In this document: one piece after another, positions 1-7,614 of the stretch
Position numbering within the stretch: the first letter of the stretch is position 1
Layout of the letters: the number at the start of each line of letters is the position of its first letter
Assembly (NCBI RefSeq): GCF_030209375.1
Contig: NZ_JARVSC010000003.1
Span: 930,001 to 994,000 of the forward strand
From: Plantibacter sp. ME-Dv--P-122b
GTDB taxonomy: Bacteria > Actinomycetota > Actinomycetes > Actinomycetales > Microbacteriaceae
DNA: 64,000 bases
Direction: 5' to 3'
Notes under the pieces: generated by a model
The model's input: only the letters and a program-made list of their open reading frames with translations
Told to the model about the DNA's origin: nothing
Database searches by the model: none
Translations under genes and position numbers: made by a program

Positions 1-1
1 G

Positions 2-751
2 GACACGCCCGCGTTCCGCACGGGCGCCGTCGACTCCGGGGCGCTCGAGACCGTCGCCGCCGACGACACCGAGGATGTCACCTTCGTCGTGCCGGACGCC
101 TCGCCCGAGTCGCAGGAGTCGGCGGCCGTCGTGGCCGACGCGATCTCCGCGATCCACGAACTCCTCGCGGAGCACGCGGACGAGCTGGGACGCCTCGACG
201 CCATCGTCGGCGACGGCGACCACGGCATCGGCATGGACCGCGGGGCGACCGCCGCCGCCGAGGAGGCCGAGCGCCTGCGTGAGGCCGGTGCCGGCGTCGC
301 GACGCTGCTCGACCGCTCGGGCGACGCCTGGTCCGACCGCGCCGGTGGCACCTCGGGCGCGCTGTGGGGCGTCATGCTCCGCACCCTCGGCGAGCGCCTC
401 GGCGACGCCGAGCGCCCGACCGCCACCGCCGTGAGCGAGGGCGTGACCGCAGCGAAGGACGCCGTCATGCGCTACGGCAAGGCCTCCGTCGGCGACAAGA
501 CGCTCGTCGACGCCCTGGTCCCGTTCGCTGACACGCTCGCAGAACGCGTCACCGCCGGGGACGACCTCGCCACCGCCTGGACCGCGGCGGCGGCAGCGGC
601 CACCGCCGCAGCACACGACACGGCCGGACTCATGCCAGGCATGGGACGAGCCCGCTCGCACGGCTCGAAGGCCGTCGGCGTCGAGGACCCCGGAGCCGTC
701 TCCCTCGCCCTCATCGTCGAGCGCGTCGGCACCCTGCTCGCCGACCGCTGA
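2..751 (+). CDS. Dihydroxyacetone kinase family protein, DhaL-domain end (partial; probable erythrulose kinase)
   Basis: This is the C-terminal part of a DhaK-DhaL fusion kinase that runs in from the left edge; the frame is open from base 2, so an ATG at 89 is not a real start. The DhaL (ATP-binding) domain is complete: GDGDHGIGM carries the Mg-binding aspartates, followed by GGTSGALWG and GDKTLVDAL. Such kinases phosphorylate dihydroxyacetone or the four-carbon ketoses L- or D-erythrulose. The next two genes encode an RpiB-type and a TIM-type isomerase, the partners of LerK/DerK in characterised erythrulose pathways (Mycobacterium smegmatis threitol/erythritol use), so an L-erythrulose kinase is the best guess. 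The substrate-binding DhaK half with its covalent histidine lies outside the window, so the substrate cannot be judged here. Confidence 0.9.
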   Translation, partial: DTPAFRTGAVDSGALETVAADDTEDVTFVVPDASPESQESAAVVADAISAIHELLAEHADELGRLDAIVGDGDHGIGMDRGATAAAEEAERLREAGAGVATLLDRSGDAWSDRAGGTSGALWGVMLRTLGERLGDAERPTATAVSEGVTAAKDAVMRYGKASVGDKTLVDALVPFADTLAERVTAGDDLATAWTAAAAAATAAAHDTAGLMPGMGRARSHGSKAVGVEDPGAVSLALIVERVGTLLADR

Positions 752-768
752 ACACCCATCCCCGACCA

Positions 769-858
769 GACACCCCGGTCCCTGAATAGACACCCCGCTC
801 CCTGAATAGACACCCCGCTCCCTGAAGCGACACCCCGGTCCCTGAGCTTGTCGAAGGG
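769..858 (+). repeat. Tandem 20-nt repeat array ending in a CTGTCGAAGGG element
   Basis: Four head-to-tail units of 20 nt (starts 769, 789, 809, 829) share the core ACACCCCGGTCCCTGA with one or two changes. The last unit runs into a full copy of the dispersed element (CCTGAGCTTGTCGAAGGG, ending at 858). The array fills the gap between the kinase and isomerase genes; it looks like slippage expansion of the left half of the dispersed element. Confidence 0.85.
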
Positions 859-878
859 CCAACCACGAAAGGCACACC

Positions 879-1340
879 ATGACCCGCACCTGGCGAATCG
901 TCATCGGCTCCGATGACGCCGGTTACGACTACAAGGAGATCCTCAAGCGAGACCTCGAGGCGAGCGACCTCGTCGCCTCCGTGGTCGACGTCGGGGTCGA
1001 CGCCGACGGCCACACCAACTACCCGACGGTCGCGGTGACCGCGGCCGAGATCGTCGCCCGCGGGGAGGCCGACCGCGCGCTGCTCATCTGCGGCACGGGC
1101 CTCGGCGTCGCGATCGCGGCGAACAAGGTCCAGGGCATCCGAGCCGTCACCGCACACGACGGTTTCTCCGTCGAACGCGGAGTGCTCTCGAACGATGCCC
1201 AGGTGCTCTGCATGGGCCAGCGCGTCGTCGGCATCGAACTCGCCCGCCGCAACGTGCGCGAATGGCTCACCTACGAGTTCGACGCCTCGAGCGCGTCGAA
1301 CGACAAGGTGCAGGAGATCAGCGCGTACGAAGCGTCCTGA
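879..1340 (+). CDS. derI: RpiB/LacAB-family isomerase, probable D-erythrulose-4-phosphate isomerase
   Basis: A 153-residue RpiB/LacA/LacB-family aldose-ketose isomerase. It shows the N-terminal [14 protein letters not shown] phosphate/sugar loop, the active-site cysteine in LLICGTGLG, and the conserved [16 protein letters not shown] stretch with [11 protein letters not shown] behind it, all as in the family. Length is normal. Its position between an erythrulose-type kinase and a TIM-like isomerase points to interconversion of D-erythrulose 4-phosphate and D-erythrose 4-phosphate (DerI/EryI), which enters the pentose phosphate pathway. Ribose-5-phosphate isomerase B is the alternative. Its stop codon overlaps the next start (ATGA), indicating translational coupling. 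The function is inferred from family and context. Confidence 0.88.
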   Translation: MTRTWRIVIGSDDAGYDYKEILKRDLEASDLVASVVDVGVDADGHTNYPTVAVTAAEIVARGEADRALLICGTGLGVAIAANKVQGIRAVTAHDGFSVERGVLSNDAQVLCMGQRVVGIELARRNVREWLTYEFDASSASNDKVQEISAYEAS

Positions 1341-2149
1341 TGGCGGAGGGTACGCACCCCATACTCGTCGGCGTGAGTCTGAAGATGTACTTCGGGCACG
1401 CGCAGACGCTCGACTGGTGCTCGGTCGTCGCGGGGGTGTCGGCCGAGCACCACGCCATCCGATCCGGAGCGGCGGAGCTGTTCGTCATCCCCGGGTACCT
1501 CTCGGTGACCGGCGCGGTGGAACGGCTCCGCGGCGTCGCGTCCGTGGGGGCTCAAGACCTCGCGACCGAGGACACCGGGGCGTTCACCGGTGAGGTGAGC
1601 GGCGCGGAGCTCCGCGAGGTCGGCTGCGAGGTCGTCGAGGTCGGGCACGCGGAGCGGCGCCGACTGTTCGGTGAGACGCCCGACGTCGTCCGCGCGAAGA
1701 CGACCGCCGCGCTCCGCAACGGTCTCGCGCCGGTGCTGTGCATCGGGGAGGCCGAGCACGGAGACGCCGAAGTGGCGGCTGTTGAATGCGTCACGCAGCT
1801 CGACGACGCCCTGGCGGGGGCGGTCGCCGCCGGGATCGTGGGCCGCGTCATCGTCGCCTATGAACCGCACTGGGCCATCGGAGCCACCGAGGCCGCGAGT
1901 CCAGCCCACATCCGCACGGTGTGCTCCAGGCTCCGCGACCACCTCGACACGCTCGCCGCGAGGGGTCTGGTCGGCACCTCCTCGGCCGTCATCTACGGCG
2001 GCAGCGCCGGACCCGGCCTGCTCACGACGATCGGCGACGCGGTCGACGGGGTCTTCCTCGGTCGCTTCGCCCACGACCCGGCGGCCCTCTCGCTGGTGCT
2101 CGACGAGGTGGCCGGCCTCGACCGCGCGCGCTCCGACCTGCCGCGATGA
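1340..2149 (+). CDS. lerI: Triosephosphate-isomerase-family protein, probable L-erythrulose-1-phosphate isomerase
   Basis: The ATG at 1340 overlaps the previous stop (ATGA) and gives a 269-residue TIM-barrel protein. The catalytic lysine lies in VSLKMYF (TpiA has N-x-K), the catalytic histidine in EVGHAERR, the catalytic glutamate in AYEPHWAIG, and the phosphate loop in IYGGSAGPG. The SLK in place of the usual NWK is as expected for LerI/EryH-type paralogues rather than glycolytic TpiA. Together with the neighbouring kinase and RpiB protein it would convert L-erythrulose 1-phosphate to D-erythrulose 4-phosphate. A second triosephosphate isomerase is the alternative reading. Confidence 0.88.
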   Translation: MAEGTHPILVGVSLKMYFGHAQTLDWCSVVAGVSAEHHAIRSGAAELFVIPGYLSVTGAVERLRGVASVGAQDLATEDTGAFTGEVSGAELREVGCEVVEVGHAERRRLFGETPDVVRAKTTAALRNGLAPVLCIGEAEHGDAEVAAVECVTQLDDALAGAVAAGIVGRVIVAYEPHWAIGATEAASPAHIRTVCSRLRDHLDTLAARGLVGTSSAVIYGGSAGPGLLTTIGDAVDGVFLGRFAHDPAALSLVLDEVAGLDRARSDLPR

Positions 2150-2215
2150 CACCTGGCGGCCCCGTAAACTGGTCCTCGACGATCATCGCGGCCGCTCGAC
2201 CGGAGGTCCCCCTCC

Positions 2216-2965
2216 GTGACGACGCCTCGAGCACACCCTTCGGAGCCTGCCGTGGTTGATGCCGTGTTCCCGCTCGGCGCCTCCTCCTCGCTCGAGCGCC
2301 GTGGTCTGCGCGACCGCGTCTACGAGCTGGTGCTCGACATGCTCCTGAGCTCCGGCATCGAGCCGGGTGCCCGCCTGTCGATCGACGCCATCGCCCGCGA
2401 CCTCGACGTCTCGCCGACGCCGGTCCGCGAAGCGCTCGTCCAGCTGGAGCGCACCGGGCTCGTCACCCGGGTCACCCACAAGGGCTACCGGGTGGCACCG
2501 CCGCTCGCCGACGACCAGCTCGAGTCACTGTTCGACGCCCGCATCGTGCTCGAGAGCGGCGCCACCGCACTGGCCGCCGCCCACGCCGACGAGCTCCTCC
2601 CAGCGCTCGAGGTCGCCCTCGCCCAGCACGTCGAGATGACCGCCAGCGTGCGCGCCGCGGCGTCGGCCGGTGAGATCCCCGTCGCGCTCCTCCGCGAGTA
2701 CTTCGCAGTGGACTGGAACTTCCACCACCTCATCTTCGAGGGCACCCGCAACCCGTTCCTCCTCGACATGTCCGAGGGCATCTCCACCCGCGTGCACCGC
2801 ATGCGCCAGACGGTCGAGACGGGCGTCACCGACGCCGACCAGGCGGTCGTCGAGCACCGTGCCATCCTGGACGCGTTCTCCGACGGCCCCGAGGCCGCCG
2901 CGGCGGCCATGCGCTCGCACATCGAGCTCGTGCGCACCCGCGCCCGCAGCGACGCCGAGCACTGA
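2216..2965 (+). CDS. GntR-family (FadR/FCD) transcriptional regulator
   Basis: The GTG start at 2216 follows a GGAGG ribosome-binding site. The 249-residue protein has an N-terminal winged helix (RDRVYELVLDMLLSSGI, SPTPVREALVQLERTGLV) and a C-terminal all-helical FCD ligand domain with the usual Asp/His metal ligands (DARIVLES, DWNFHHLIFEG, EHRAILDAF, MRSHIE). It ends the plus-strand erythrulose operon and most likely controls that operon and the convergent minus-strand one. The palindrome TCCTATAGGA at 7510-7519, in front of the minus-strand operon, is a candidate target. Confidence 0.9.
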   Translation: MTTPRAHPSEPAVVDAVFPLGASSSLERRGLRDRVYELVLDMLLSSGIEPGARLSIDAIARDLDVSPTPVREALVQLERTGLVTRVTHKGYRVAPPLADDQLESLFDARIVLESGATALAAAHADELLPALEVALAQHVEMTASVRAAASAGEIPVALLREYFAVDWNFHHLIFEGTRNPFLLDMSEGISTRVHRMRQTVETGVTDADQAVVEHRAILDAFSDGPEAAAAAMRSHIELVRTRARSDAEH

Positions 2966-3000
2966 GCCCCACCGCTCCGGTCCCCGAGCCGCCCTCCTCC

Positions 3001-3022
3001 GGTCCCTGAGCCTGTCGAAGGG
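3001..3022 (+). repeat. Dispersed CCTGAGCCTGTCGAAGGG element
   Basis: A complete copy of the short element also found at 837-858, 7554-7573, 16238-16259 and 16325-16346. It lies between the stops of two convergent operons, just before the candidate terminator. Confidence 0.85.
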
Positions 3023-3028
3023 CGCAGA

Positions 3029-3060
3029 ACGGGGCCGACCGCCTGAGCGATCGACCCCGT
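3029..3060 (-). terminator. Candidate hairpin terminator of the minus-strand operon
   Basis: A 13-bp inverted repeat (3029-3041 with 3048-3060) around a 6-nt loop. Two positions pair only as G-U and only on the minus strand, so it fits the transcript of the MFS gene ending at 3079. There is no U tract, as is common in high-GC actinobacteria. Confidence 0.5.
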
Positions 3061-3078
3061 CCGGGTGGTGCGTCGTGA

Positions 3079-4452
3079 CTAGTGGGCCGTGCGCGTCGCC
3101 GTCGTCTCAAGCAGCTCGTCCGCCTTCGCCCCACGGAAGAACCGGGTGCAGTAGAGCATCACCGCCGCGAGGAAGGCGAACACCCCGAGCGAGACCACGC
3201 CCCACACGCCGCTGTCGGTCGGCACGCTCTCGTTGATGCCGGTGCGCATGATCGGGGCGACGAAGCCGCCGAGGTTACCGAGCGAGTTGATGAGGCCGAT
3301 GCCCGCCGCTGCAGCCGTTCCGGTGAGGAACGCCGTCGGGTAGGCCCACGTGATCGGCCCGACCGAGAGGAAGCTCGCCACCGCGATGGTGATGAACAGG
3401 ATGCCGAGGAACGGCTGGTTGTTCGCGCCCGCCCAGGCGGAGGCCAGGATGAACACGCCGGTGGAGATGTAGAACATCGTTCCCCAGGTGCGACGACGGA
3501 CGACCGTGTTCGCGTTCCGGCCCACGTAGTAGCAGGCGAACAGACCCACGAGCCACGGGATGGCCGCCACGAGACCGACCTGCCAGCCGACGTCCTGACC
3601 GATGAGGTTCGAGACCTGCTGCGGCAGGTAGAAGGTCGTGCCGTACACCGCGATCTGCAGGCAGAAGTAGATGATGGTGAAGTACCACACCTTCCAACTC
3701 GTCATCGCCTTCGCGATACCGGTCGGGCCGTCCGACTGCCGCACGGTGTCCTCGCGTTCCATCGCGGCCGTCAACGAGTCCTTCTCCTGTTGGTCCAGCC
3801 ACTTCGCCTGCTGTGGCGAGTTCGTGAGGAAGTAGAGCGCTGCGAAGCCGGCGAGGACCGCGAGCAAGCCCTCGGCGAAGAACATCACCTGCCAGCCGTG
3901 CCACGGGGTCAGGGCGTCGCCGAAGCTGATGAGGCCACCACTCAGCGGGGCGCCGAGCATCTGCGAGAACGGCTGCGCCAGGTAGAAGATCGAGAACATC
4001 TGGACGCGGACCTTGTTCGGGAACCACTCCGAGAGGAACATGATGACGCCGGGGAAGAGCCCGGCCTCGGTCACGCCGAGCAGGAAGCGCAGGACGATGA
4101 ACATCGTGTCGTTCGTCGTGAAGGCGAACAGGGCGGCGACGATGCCCCAGGTCACCGCGATGCGGGCGAGCCAGAACCGGGCGCCGAACTTCTTCAGCAG
4201 CAGATTGCTCGGGATCTCGAAGATCGCGTAGCCGATGAAGAAGATGCCGGCGCCGAGGGCGAAGGCACCGTTCGAGATGCCGCGGTCGACGCTGAGCGCC
4301 TCCTCGGCGAAGCCGACGTTCGTGCGGTCCAGGAACGCGACGAAGTAGAGGATGACGAGCATCGGCATGAGGTGCTTCGACGCCTTGCGGATCGCCGACT
4401 TCAGCGCCGGATCGTTGGTCGATCCGATCGCCGGCGGATTGGGTGTGGACAA
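3079..4452 (-). CDS. MFS transporter, anion:cation symporter (ACS) family
   Basis: A 457-residue protein with about twelve membrane helices. It has the major-facilitator loop signature between TM2 and TM3 (NLLLKKFGARFWLARI), FLLGVTEAGLFPG typical of the ACS/phthalate-galactonate permease branch, and a long charged central loop (SPQQAKWLDQQEKDSL). ACS permeases import organic acids such as sugar acids and aldonates. As the last gene of the minus-strand operon it is the likely uptake system for the substrate that feeds the erythrulose-phosphate pathway, which favours a sugar acid over a free polyol. This is inference from the family. Confidence 0.9.
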   Translation of the reverse strand: MSTPNPPAIGSTNDPALKSAIRKASKHLMPMLVILYFVAFLDRTNVGFAEEALSVDRGISNGAFALGAGIFFIGYAIFEIPSNLLLKKFGARFWLARIAVTWGIVAALFAFTTNDTMFIVLRFLLGVTEAGLFPGVIMFLSEWFPNKVRVQMFSIFYLAQPFSQMLGAPLSGGLISFGDALTPWHGWQVMFFAEGLLAVLAGFAALYFLTNSPQQAKWLDQQEKDSLTAAMEREDTVRQSDGPTGIAKAMTSWKVWYFTIIYFCLQIAVYGTTFYLPQQVSNLIGQDVGWQVGLVAAIPWLVGLFACYYVGRNANTVVRRRTWGTMFYISTGVFILASAWAGANNQPFLGILFITIAVASFLSVGPITWAYPTAFLTGTAAAAGIGLINSLGNLGGFVAPIMRTGINESVPTDSGVWGVVSLGVFAFLAAVMLYCTRFFRGAKADELLETTATRTAH

Positions 4453-4519
4453 GACACTCTCCTTTGAGATGACTGGTGCGGGTGGGTGCTGCTGGTGCTA
4501 CTGCTGCTGCTGGCGGTGG

Positions 4520-4630
4520 TCAGGAGACCATCGAGGGGATGATCATCCAGAGGCCGACGCCGACGAAGACGACGCCGAGACCGAGGAAGATCAACCGGGA
4601 TTTGGTCCACTGACCGGTGAGGTGCTGCAT
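4520..4630 (-). CDS. Small single-pass membrane peptide (36 residues) next to the MFS gene
   Basis: A short open frame starting ATG at 4630 with GGAG 6-8 nt upstream encodes 36 residues: a short polar N-terminus (MQHLTGQWTKSR), then one hydrophobic helix (LIFLGLGVVFVGVGLWMIIP) to the C-terminus. It fills the gap between the SDR gene and the MFS gene in the same operon. Tiny one-helix companions of MFS permeases are known, so it may be an accessory subunit of the transporter. No homologue can be named from sequence alone. Confidence 0.6.
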   Translation of the reverse strand: MQHLTGQWTKSRLIFLGLGVVFVGVGLWMIIPSMVS

Positions 4631-4666
4631 GGTGCTGCTCCGTTCGCTCGTGGTGCGTGGGGTGGA

Positions 4667-5440
4667 TCAGTGCATGTAGAGGCCGCCGTCGACGTTCAGC
4701 GTCTGACCGGTGACGAAGCCGGCGTCCTCACTGATGAGGTAGGCGATGGCGGCGGCGATGTCGCGTGGGGTGCCGATGCGGGGCAGGACGCCGTCGGCGG
4801 CCATGGCCGTCTTGCGCTCCTCGGTGAGGGTGCCGCCCATGATGTCGGTGTCGATGGGTCCGGGCGAGATGGCGTTGACCGTGATGCCGTCGTGGCCGAG
4901 CTCGCGGGCGACGCTGCGGGTGAAGCCGATCACGCCGGCCTTCGCCGCCGAGTAGGCCGTCTTGCTGAAGGTGCCGCCGCCGCGCTGGGCGGAGACGGAC
5001 GACAGGCTGACGACGCGACCGACGCCGTTCGACACCATCGACTCGACCGCACGACGGGTCGTGTAGTGGACGCCGTTGAGGTTGATGTCGATGACGCGCT
5101 TCCACTCGTCGGCGCTCACCTCGAGGTAGGGCACCGGTGAAGCGACGCCCGCGAGGTTCACGAGGGCGACGAGCTGCGGGAGTGACGCTTCGAGCGCGTC
5201 GAACGCGGCACGCACCTGCGCCTCGTCGGCGACGTTCGCGCCGGCACCCGCCGCCTGCACCCCGTGCTGCTCCGCGATCTCGGCGGCGACCGCCTGCGCC
5301 GCAGCCTCATCGAGGTCGATGATCCCGATGTTCCAGCCGAGTTCGGCGAGGTGGTGGGCGGAGGCGCGACCGATGCCGCGCGGGGAGGCTGCTCCGGTGA
5401 GGACGACGGTCTTGGATTCGGGGAAGCTGGTGGCGGTCAT
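4667..5440 (-). CDS. Short-chain dehydrogenase/reductase (SDR)
   Basis: The ATG at 5440 (MTATSFPESKTVV), with AGAAAGG upstream, is preferred over a longer upstream frame. The 257-residue enzyme is a classical SDR: TGAASPRGIG nucleotide loop, NLAG, the catalytic Ser in VSLSSVSAQRGG, YSAAK with catalytic Tyr/Lys, and the C-terminal GQTLNVDGG. Such enzymes oxidise secondary alcohols of polyols or sugar acids with NAD(P). In this operon it could be a tetritol dehydrogenase (DthD-like) or act on an aldonate. The exact substrate is not readable. Confidence 0.9.
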   Translation of the reverse strand: MTATSFPESKTVVLTGAASPRGIGRASAHHLAELGWNIGIIDLDEAAAQAVAAEIAEQHGVQAAGAGANVADEAQVRAAFDALEASLPQLVALVNLAGVASPVPYLEVSADEWKRVIDINLNGVHYTTRRAVESMVSNGVGRVVSLSSVSAQRGGGTFSKTAYSAAKAGVIGFTRSVARELGHDGITVNAISPGPIDTDIMGGTLTEERKTAMAADGVLPRIGTPRDIAAAIAYLISEDAGFVTGQTLNVDGGLYMH

Positions 5441-5520
5441 GGCCGGCCTTTCTGCGTGGGGGTGGTGAAGTCGGTGTCCGATCGAGCGGGACGGTGCGCC
5501 CGGTCGGCGCGGCGCGGCGC

Positions 5521-6474
5521 TCAGTTGATGGGTGCGGGGCCGAGCTCGTCCATGAGCTGCTTGATCGCGACGTAGGCCTTGTTGCGGTAGGCGATCAGCT
5601 CGGGCGTGCGGTCGGCCGGGACGTCGAGGTAGCCGGCACCCGACTTGGTGCCGAACTTGCCGGCGTCGACGAGCTCCTTGAGGGAGTCTGGCGTGGCGAA
5701 CCGCTCCGGCCACCGGGTCTGGAGCGAGGCGTAGCAGAAGGAGTAGACGTCGAGCCCGGCCATGTCGGCGATGGCGAAGGGGCCGAAGACGGGCAGCCGG
5801 AAGCCGAAGGTGGTGCGGACGATCGTGTCGATGTCCTCGGGTGTCGCGACGCCCTCCTCGACGAGCTGCGTCGCCTCGTGGAACAGCGCGTACTGCAGGC
5901 GGTTGAGCACGAAGCCGGTGGCGTCCTTGACGCGGGCGGTCTCCTTGCCGGTCGCTGCGACGATCTCCTCGACGGTGGCGATCGCCGCGTCGGCGGTGGT
6001 CTCGTGCGGGATGAGTTCGACACCGGGGATGAATGGGGCCGGGTTCGAGAAGTGGACGCCGAGGAACCGCTCCGGGTTCGTGACGGCCTCGGCGAGCGAA
6101 CCGATGAGGATGGTCGAGGTGTTCGAGCCGATGATGGCGTCGGGCGAGGCGGCGGCGCTGATGCGACGGAGGGTCTCGTGCTTGATCTCGATCTTCTCGG
6201 GCACGGCCTCCTCGATGAAGTCGGCTCCGGTGACGGCCTCCTCGATGGACGCGGCGGGCGAGACGTTAGCGCGGATCCGCTCCACGGCGTCGGCGGGGAA
6301 GAGTCCGTCGGCGACGAACTGCTCGGCCTCGGCGATGAGGCGGTCGTAGTTCTTGCGCGCGATCTCCTCGGAGATGTCGGCGATGCGGACGGTGGCGCCG
6401 GACAGCGCGAGCACCTGGGCGATGCCGCCGCCCATGTAGCCCGATCCGACGACGGCGATGGTGTGTGTGGTCAT
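5521..6474 (-). CDS. 3-hydroxyacyl-CoA dehydrogenase family NAD-dependent enzyme
   Basis: The start at 6474 follows AGGAGAG. The 317-residue protein has the N-terminal Rossmann fold (VVGSGYMGGGIAQVLALSG), the catalytic His-Asn pair in FLGVHFSNP, DATGFVLNRLQ, and the C-terminal domain ending in FGTKSGAGYLDVP. The family includes 3-hydroxybutyryl-CoA dehydrogenase, but also L-gulonate and carnitine 3-dehydrogenases that act on free hydroxy acids. No acyl-CoA genes are nearby, while a sugar-acid-type transporter and sugar isomerases are, so oxidation of a 3-hydroxy sugar acid is more likely than beta-oxidation. Substrate unknown. Confidence 0.88.
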   Translation of the reverse strand: MTTHTIAVVGSGYMGGGIAQVLALSGATVRIADISEEIARKNYDRLIAEAEQFVADGLFPADAVERIRANVSPAASIEEAVTGADFIEEAVPEKIEIKHETLRRISAAASPDAIIGSNTSTILIGSLAEAVTNPERFLGVHFSNPAPFIPGVELIPHETTADAAIATVEEIVAATGKETARVKDATGFVLNRLQYALFHEATQLVEEGVATPEDIDTIVRTTFGFRLPVFGPFAIADMAGLDVYSFCYASLQTRWPERFATPDSLKELVDAGKFGTKSGAGYLDVPADRTPELIAYRNKAYVAIKQLMDELGPAPIN

Positions 6475-6501
6475 GATGAAGCTCTCCTGTGGTCGTCTGG
6501 A

Positions 6502-7455
6502 TCAGGCCTGCGGCAGCAGGGTCCTGATGTACTTCTGGTTGGTGGCGCACATGCCGAGGCTGTCGCCGCCGTAATGCTCGGCCAGGATGATGCCGTTGAA
6601 GCCGAGCTCGACGGCATCGCGGAAGACCTGTCGGTAGTTGATGAGCCCGGCCTCCATGGTGGAGGGCACGGACGTCGCCCAGCTGCCGTCGGCCGCCTCG
6701 TCGCGGGTGTAGTTCTTCACGTGCATGTAGTTGGCGTAGGGCAGGGTCTTGGCGAACAGCTCTCGCCAGTCCTCGACGGGACGGTGGAGGCGGATGAGGT
6801 TCGCGACGTCGGGGTTCAGGCCGACGTTGTCGAGCCCGACCTCCTCCACGAACCGGACCGCGCTGTCGGCGGTGCCGAGGTAGGTGTCCTCGTAGAGCTC
6901 GAGTGCGAGCGGCAGGCCGACCTCGGCCGCGTGCTTGCCGAGCTCGCGGATGCGGCTGACGGCGGCGTTCCAGACCTCGGGGTCGTCGGGGTCCTTCGGG
7001 CCCTGCGCGGTCCAGAACCAGAGCGCATCGCGCTGCGCCTCGTTGAACGGCTGGTGCAGGCCGGTGGAGAAGACCTGCATCCCCCACTCGGCGGCAGCGT
7101 CGATCGTGCGGTGCGCGTATTCGAGGTTGCGTTCCTCGTGGCCCGGCATGATCACGCTCTGCCGCTGCAGGTGGACGGACGGTACGCCGACACCGTGCGA
7201 CTTCGCGATGGCGAGGAACTCGTCTCGACGCGAGGGCTCGAGATCGGCGGGCCGGACGTGACTGTCGGGCAGTTCAGCGAGGGTGAAGCCAACGCCGGCG
7301 ACCTGCGCGAAGAGGTCGTCCCAGGCTTCGGGTTCCGCGTCGTGCAGGGAGACGCCGTTGCGATCGACGGGCGGGATGCCGTGCAGGCAGGTGGCGATGG
7401 GCCAGGTGTCGGCGGTCCATCGGGGGGTCGACGCGGTCACGGTCGTATCCGTCAT
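6502..7455 (-). CDS. Sugar phosphate isomerase/epimerase family TIM-barrel protein
   Basis: A 317-residue member of the xylose-isomerase-like / AP-endonuclease-2 TIM-barrel family. The four metal ligands can be placed: Glu in LALELYED, Asp in GLNPDVANL, His in YMHVKNY, Glu in IILAEHYGGD. The family includes epimerases, isomerases and decarboxylases of 3-oxo sugar acids (for example OiaC, which makes L-erythrulose in D-apionate catabolism). Because the operon is linked to erythrulose-phosphate enzymes, a decarboxylase or isomerase delivering erythrulose is attractive but unproven. It is the first gene of the minus-strand operon. Confidence 0.87.
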   Translation of the reverse strand: MTDTTVTASTPRWTADTWPIATCLHGIPPVDRNGVSLHDAEPEAWDDLFAQVAGVGFTLAELPDSHVRPADLEPSRRDEFLAIAKSHGVGVPSVHLQRQSVIMPGHEERNLEYAHRTIDAAAEWGMQVFSTGLHQPFNEAQRDALWFWTAQGPKDPDDPEVWNAAVSRIRELGKHAAEVGLPLALELYEDTYLGTADSAVRFVEEVGLDNVGLNPDVANLIRLHRPVEDWRELFAKTLPYANYMHVKNYTRDEAADGSWATSVPSTMEAGLINYRQVFRDAVELGFNGIILAEHYGGDSLGMCATNQKYIRTLLPQA

Positions 7456-7508
7456 GATGCTCCATTGCGCTCAGGGACTACTCGGGGCTGGTGCTCCCGG
7501 TCAAAAAG

Positions 7509-7537
7509 ATCCTATAGGAAATAGTAAAGTGTTTCCA
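7509..7537 (-). promoter_or_regulatory. Candidate promoter and operator of the minus-strand C4-sugar operon
   Basis: In this short AT-rich island, the minus strand reads TGGAAA (7532-7537), 17 nt, then TAGGAT (7509-7514), an acceptable sigma-70-type pair. The perfect palindrome TCCTATAGGA (7510-7519) covers the -10 and would suit repression, possibly by the GntR regulator encoded at 2216. Confidence 0.4.
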
Positions 7538-7553
7538 CGAATGCGCAAGGGCA

Positions 7554-7573
7554 CTTCGACAGGCTCAGTGACC
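7554..7573 (-). repeat. Dispersed CTGTCGAAG element (variant)
   Basis: A copy of the dispersed element on the minus strand with two changes at its ends (CACTGAGCCTGTCGAAG). It lies between the promoter region at 7509-7537 and the end of the LON-domain gene. Confidence 0.75.
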
Positions 7574-7614
7574 GGCGGAGGGGAGGCGAGCTTGGCGAGG
7601 TGCGACGACGGGGC

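Noticed and set aside
89-751. ATG at 89 as start of a stand-alone DhaL subunit
   Set aside because: The frame stays open to the left edge with sequence like a DhaK-DhaL linker, so it is the end of a fusion kinase.
751-879. Riboswitch or attenuator in the gap before the RpiB-type gene
   Set aside because: The gap is explained by tandem repeats of the dispersed element; no conserved aptamer pattern is visible.
3082-4467. Long plus-strand frame opposite the MFS gene
   Set aside because: It translates to an Arg/Glu/Asp-rich low-complexity product, the shadow of the minus-strand permease codons.
5494-7524. 676-codon plus-strand frame
   Set aside because: A Gly/Val/Asp/Arg-rich antisense shadow of the two minus-strand metabolic genes with clear motifs.
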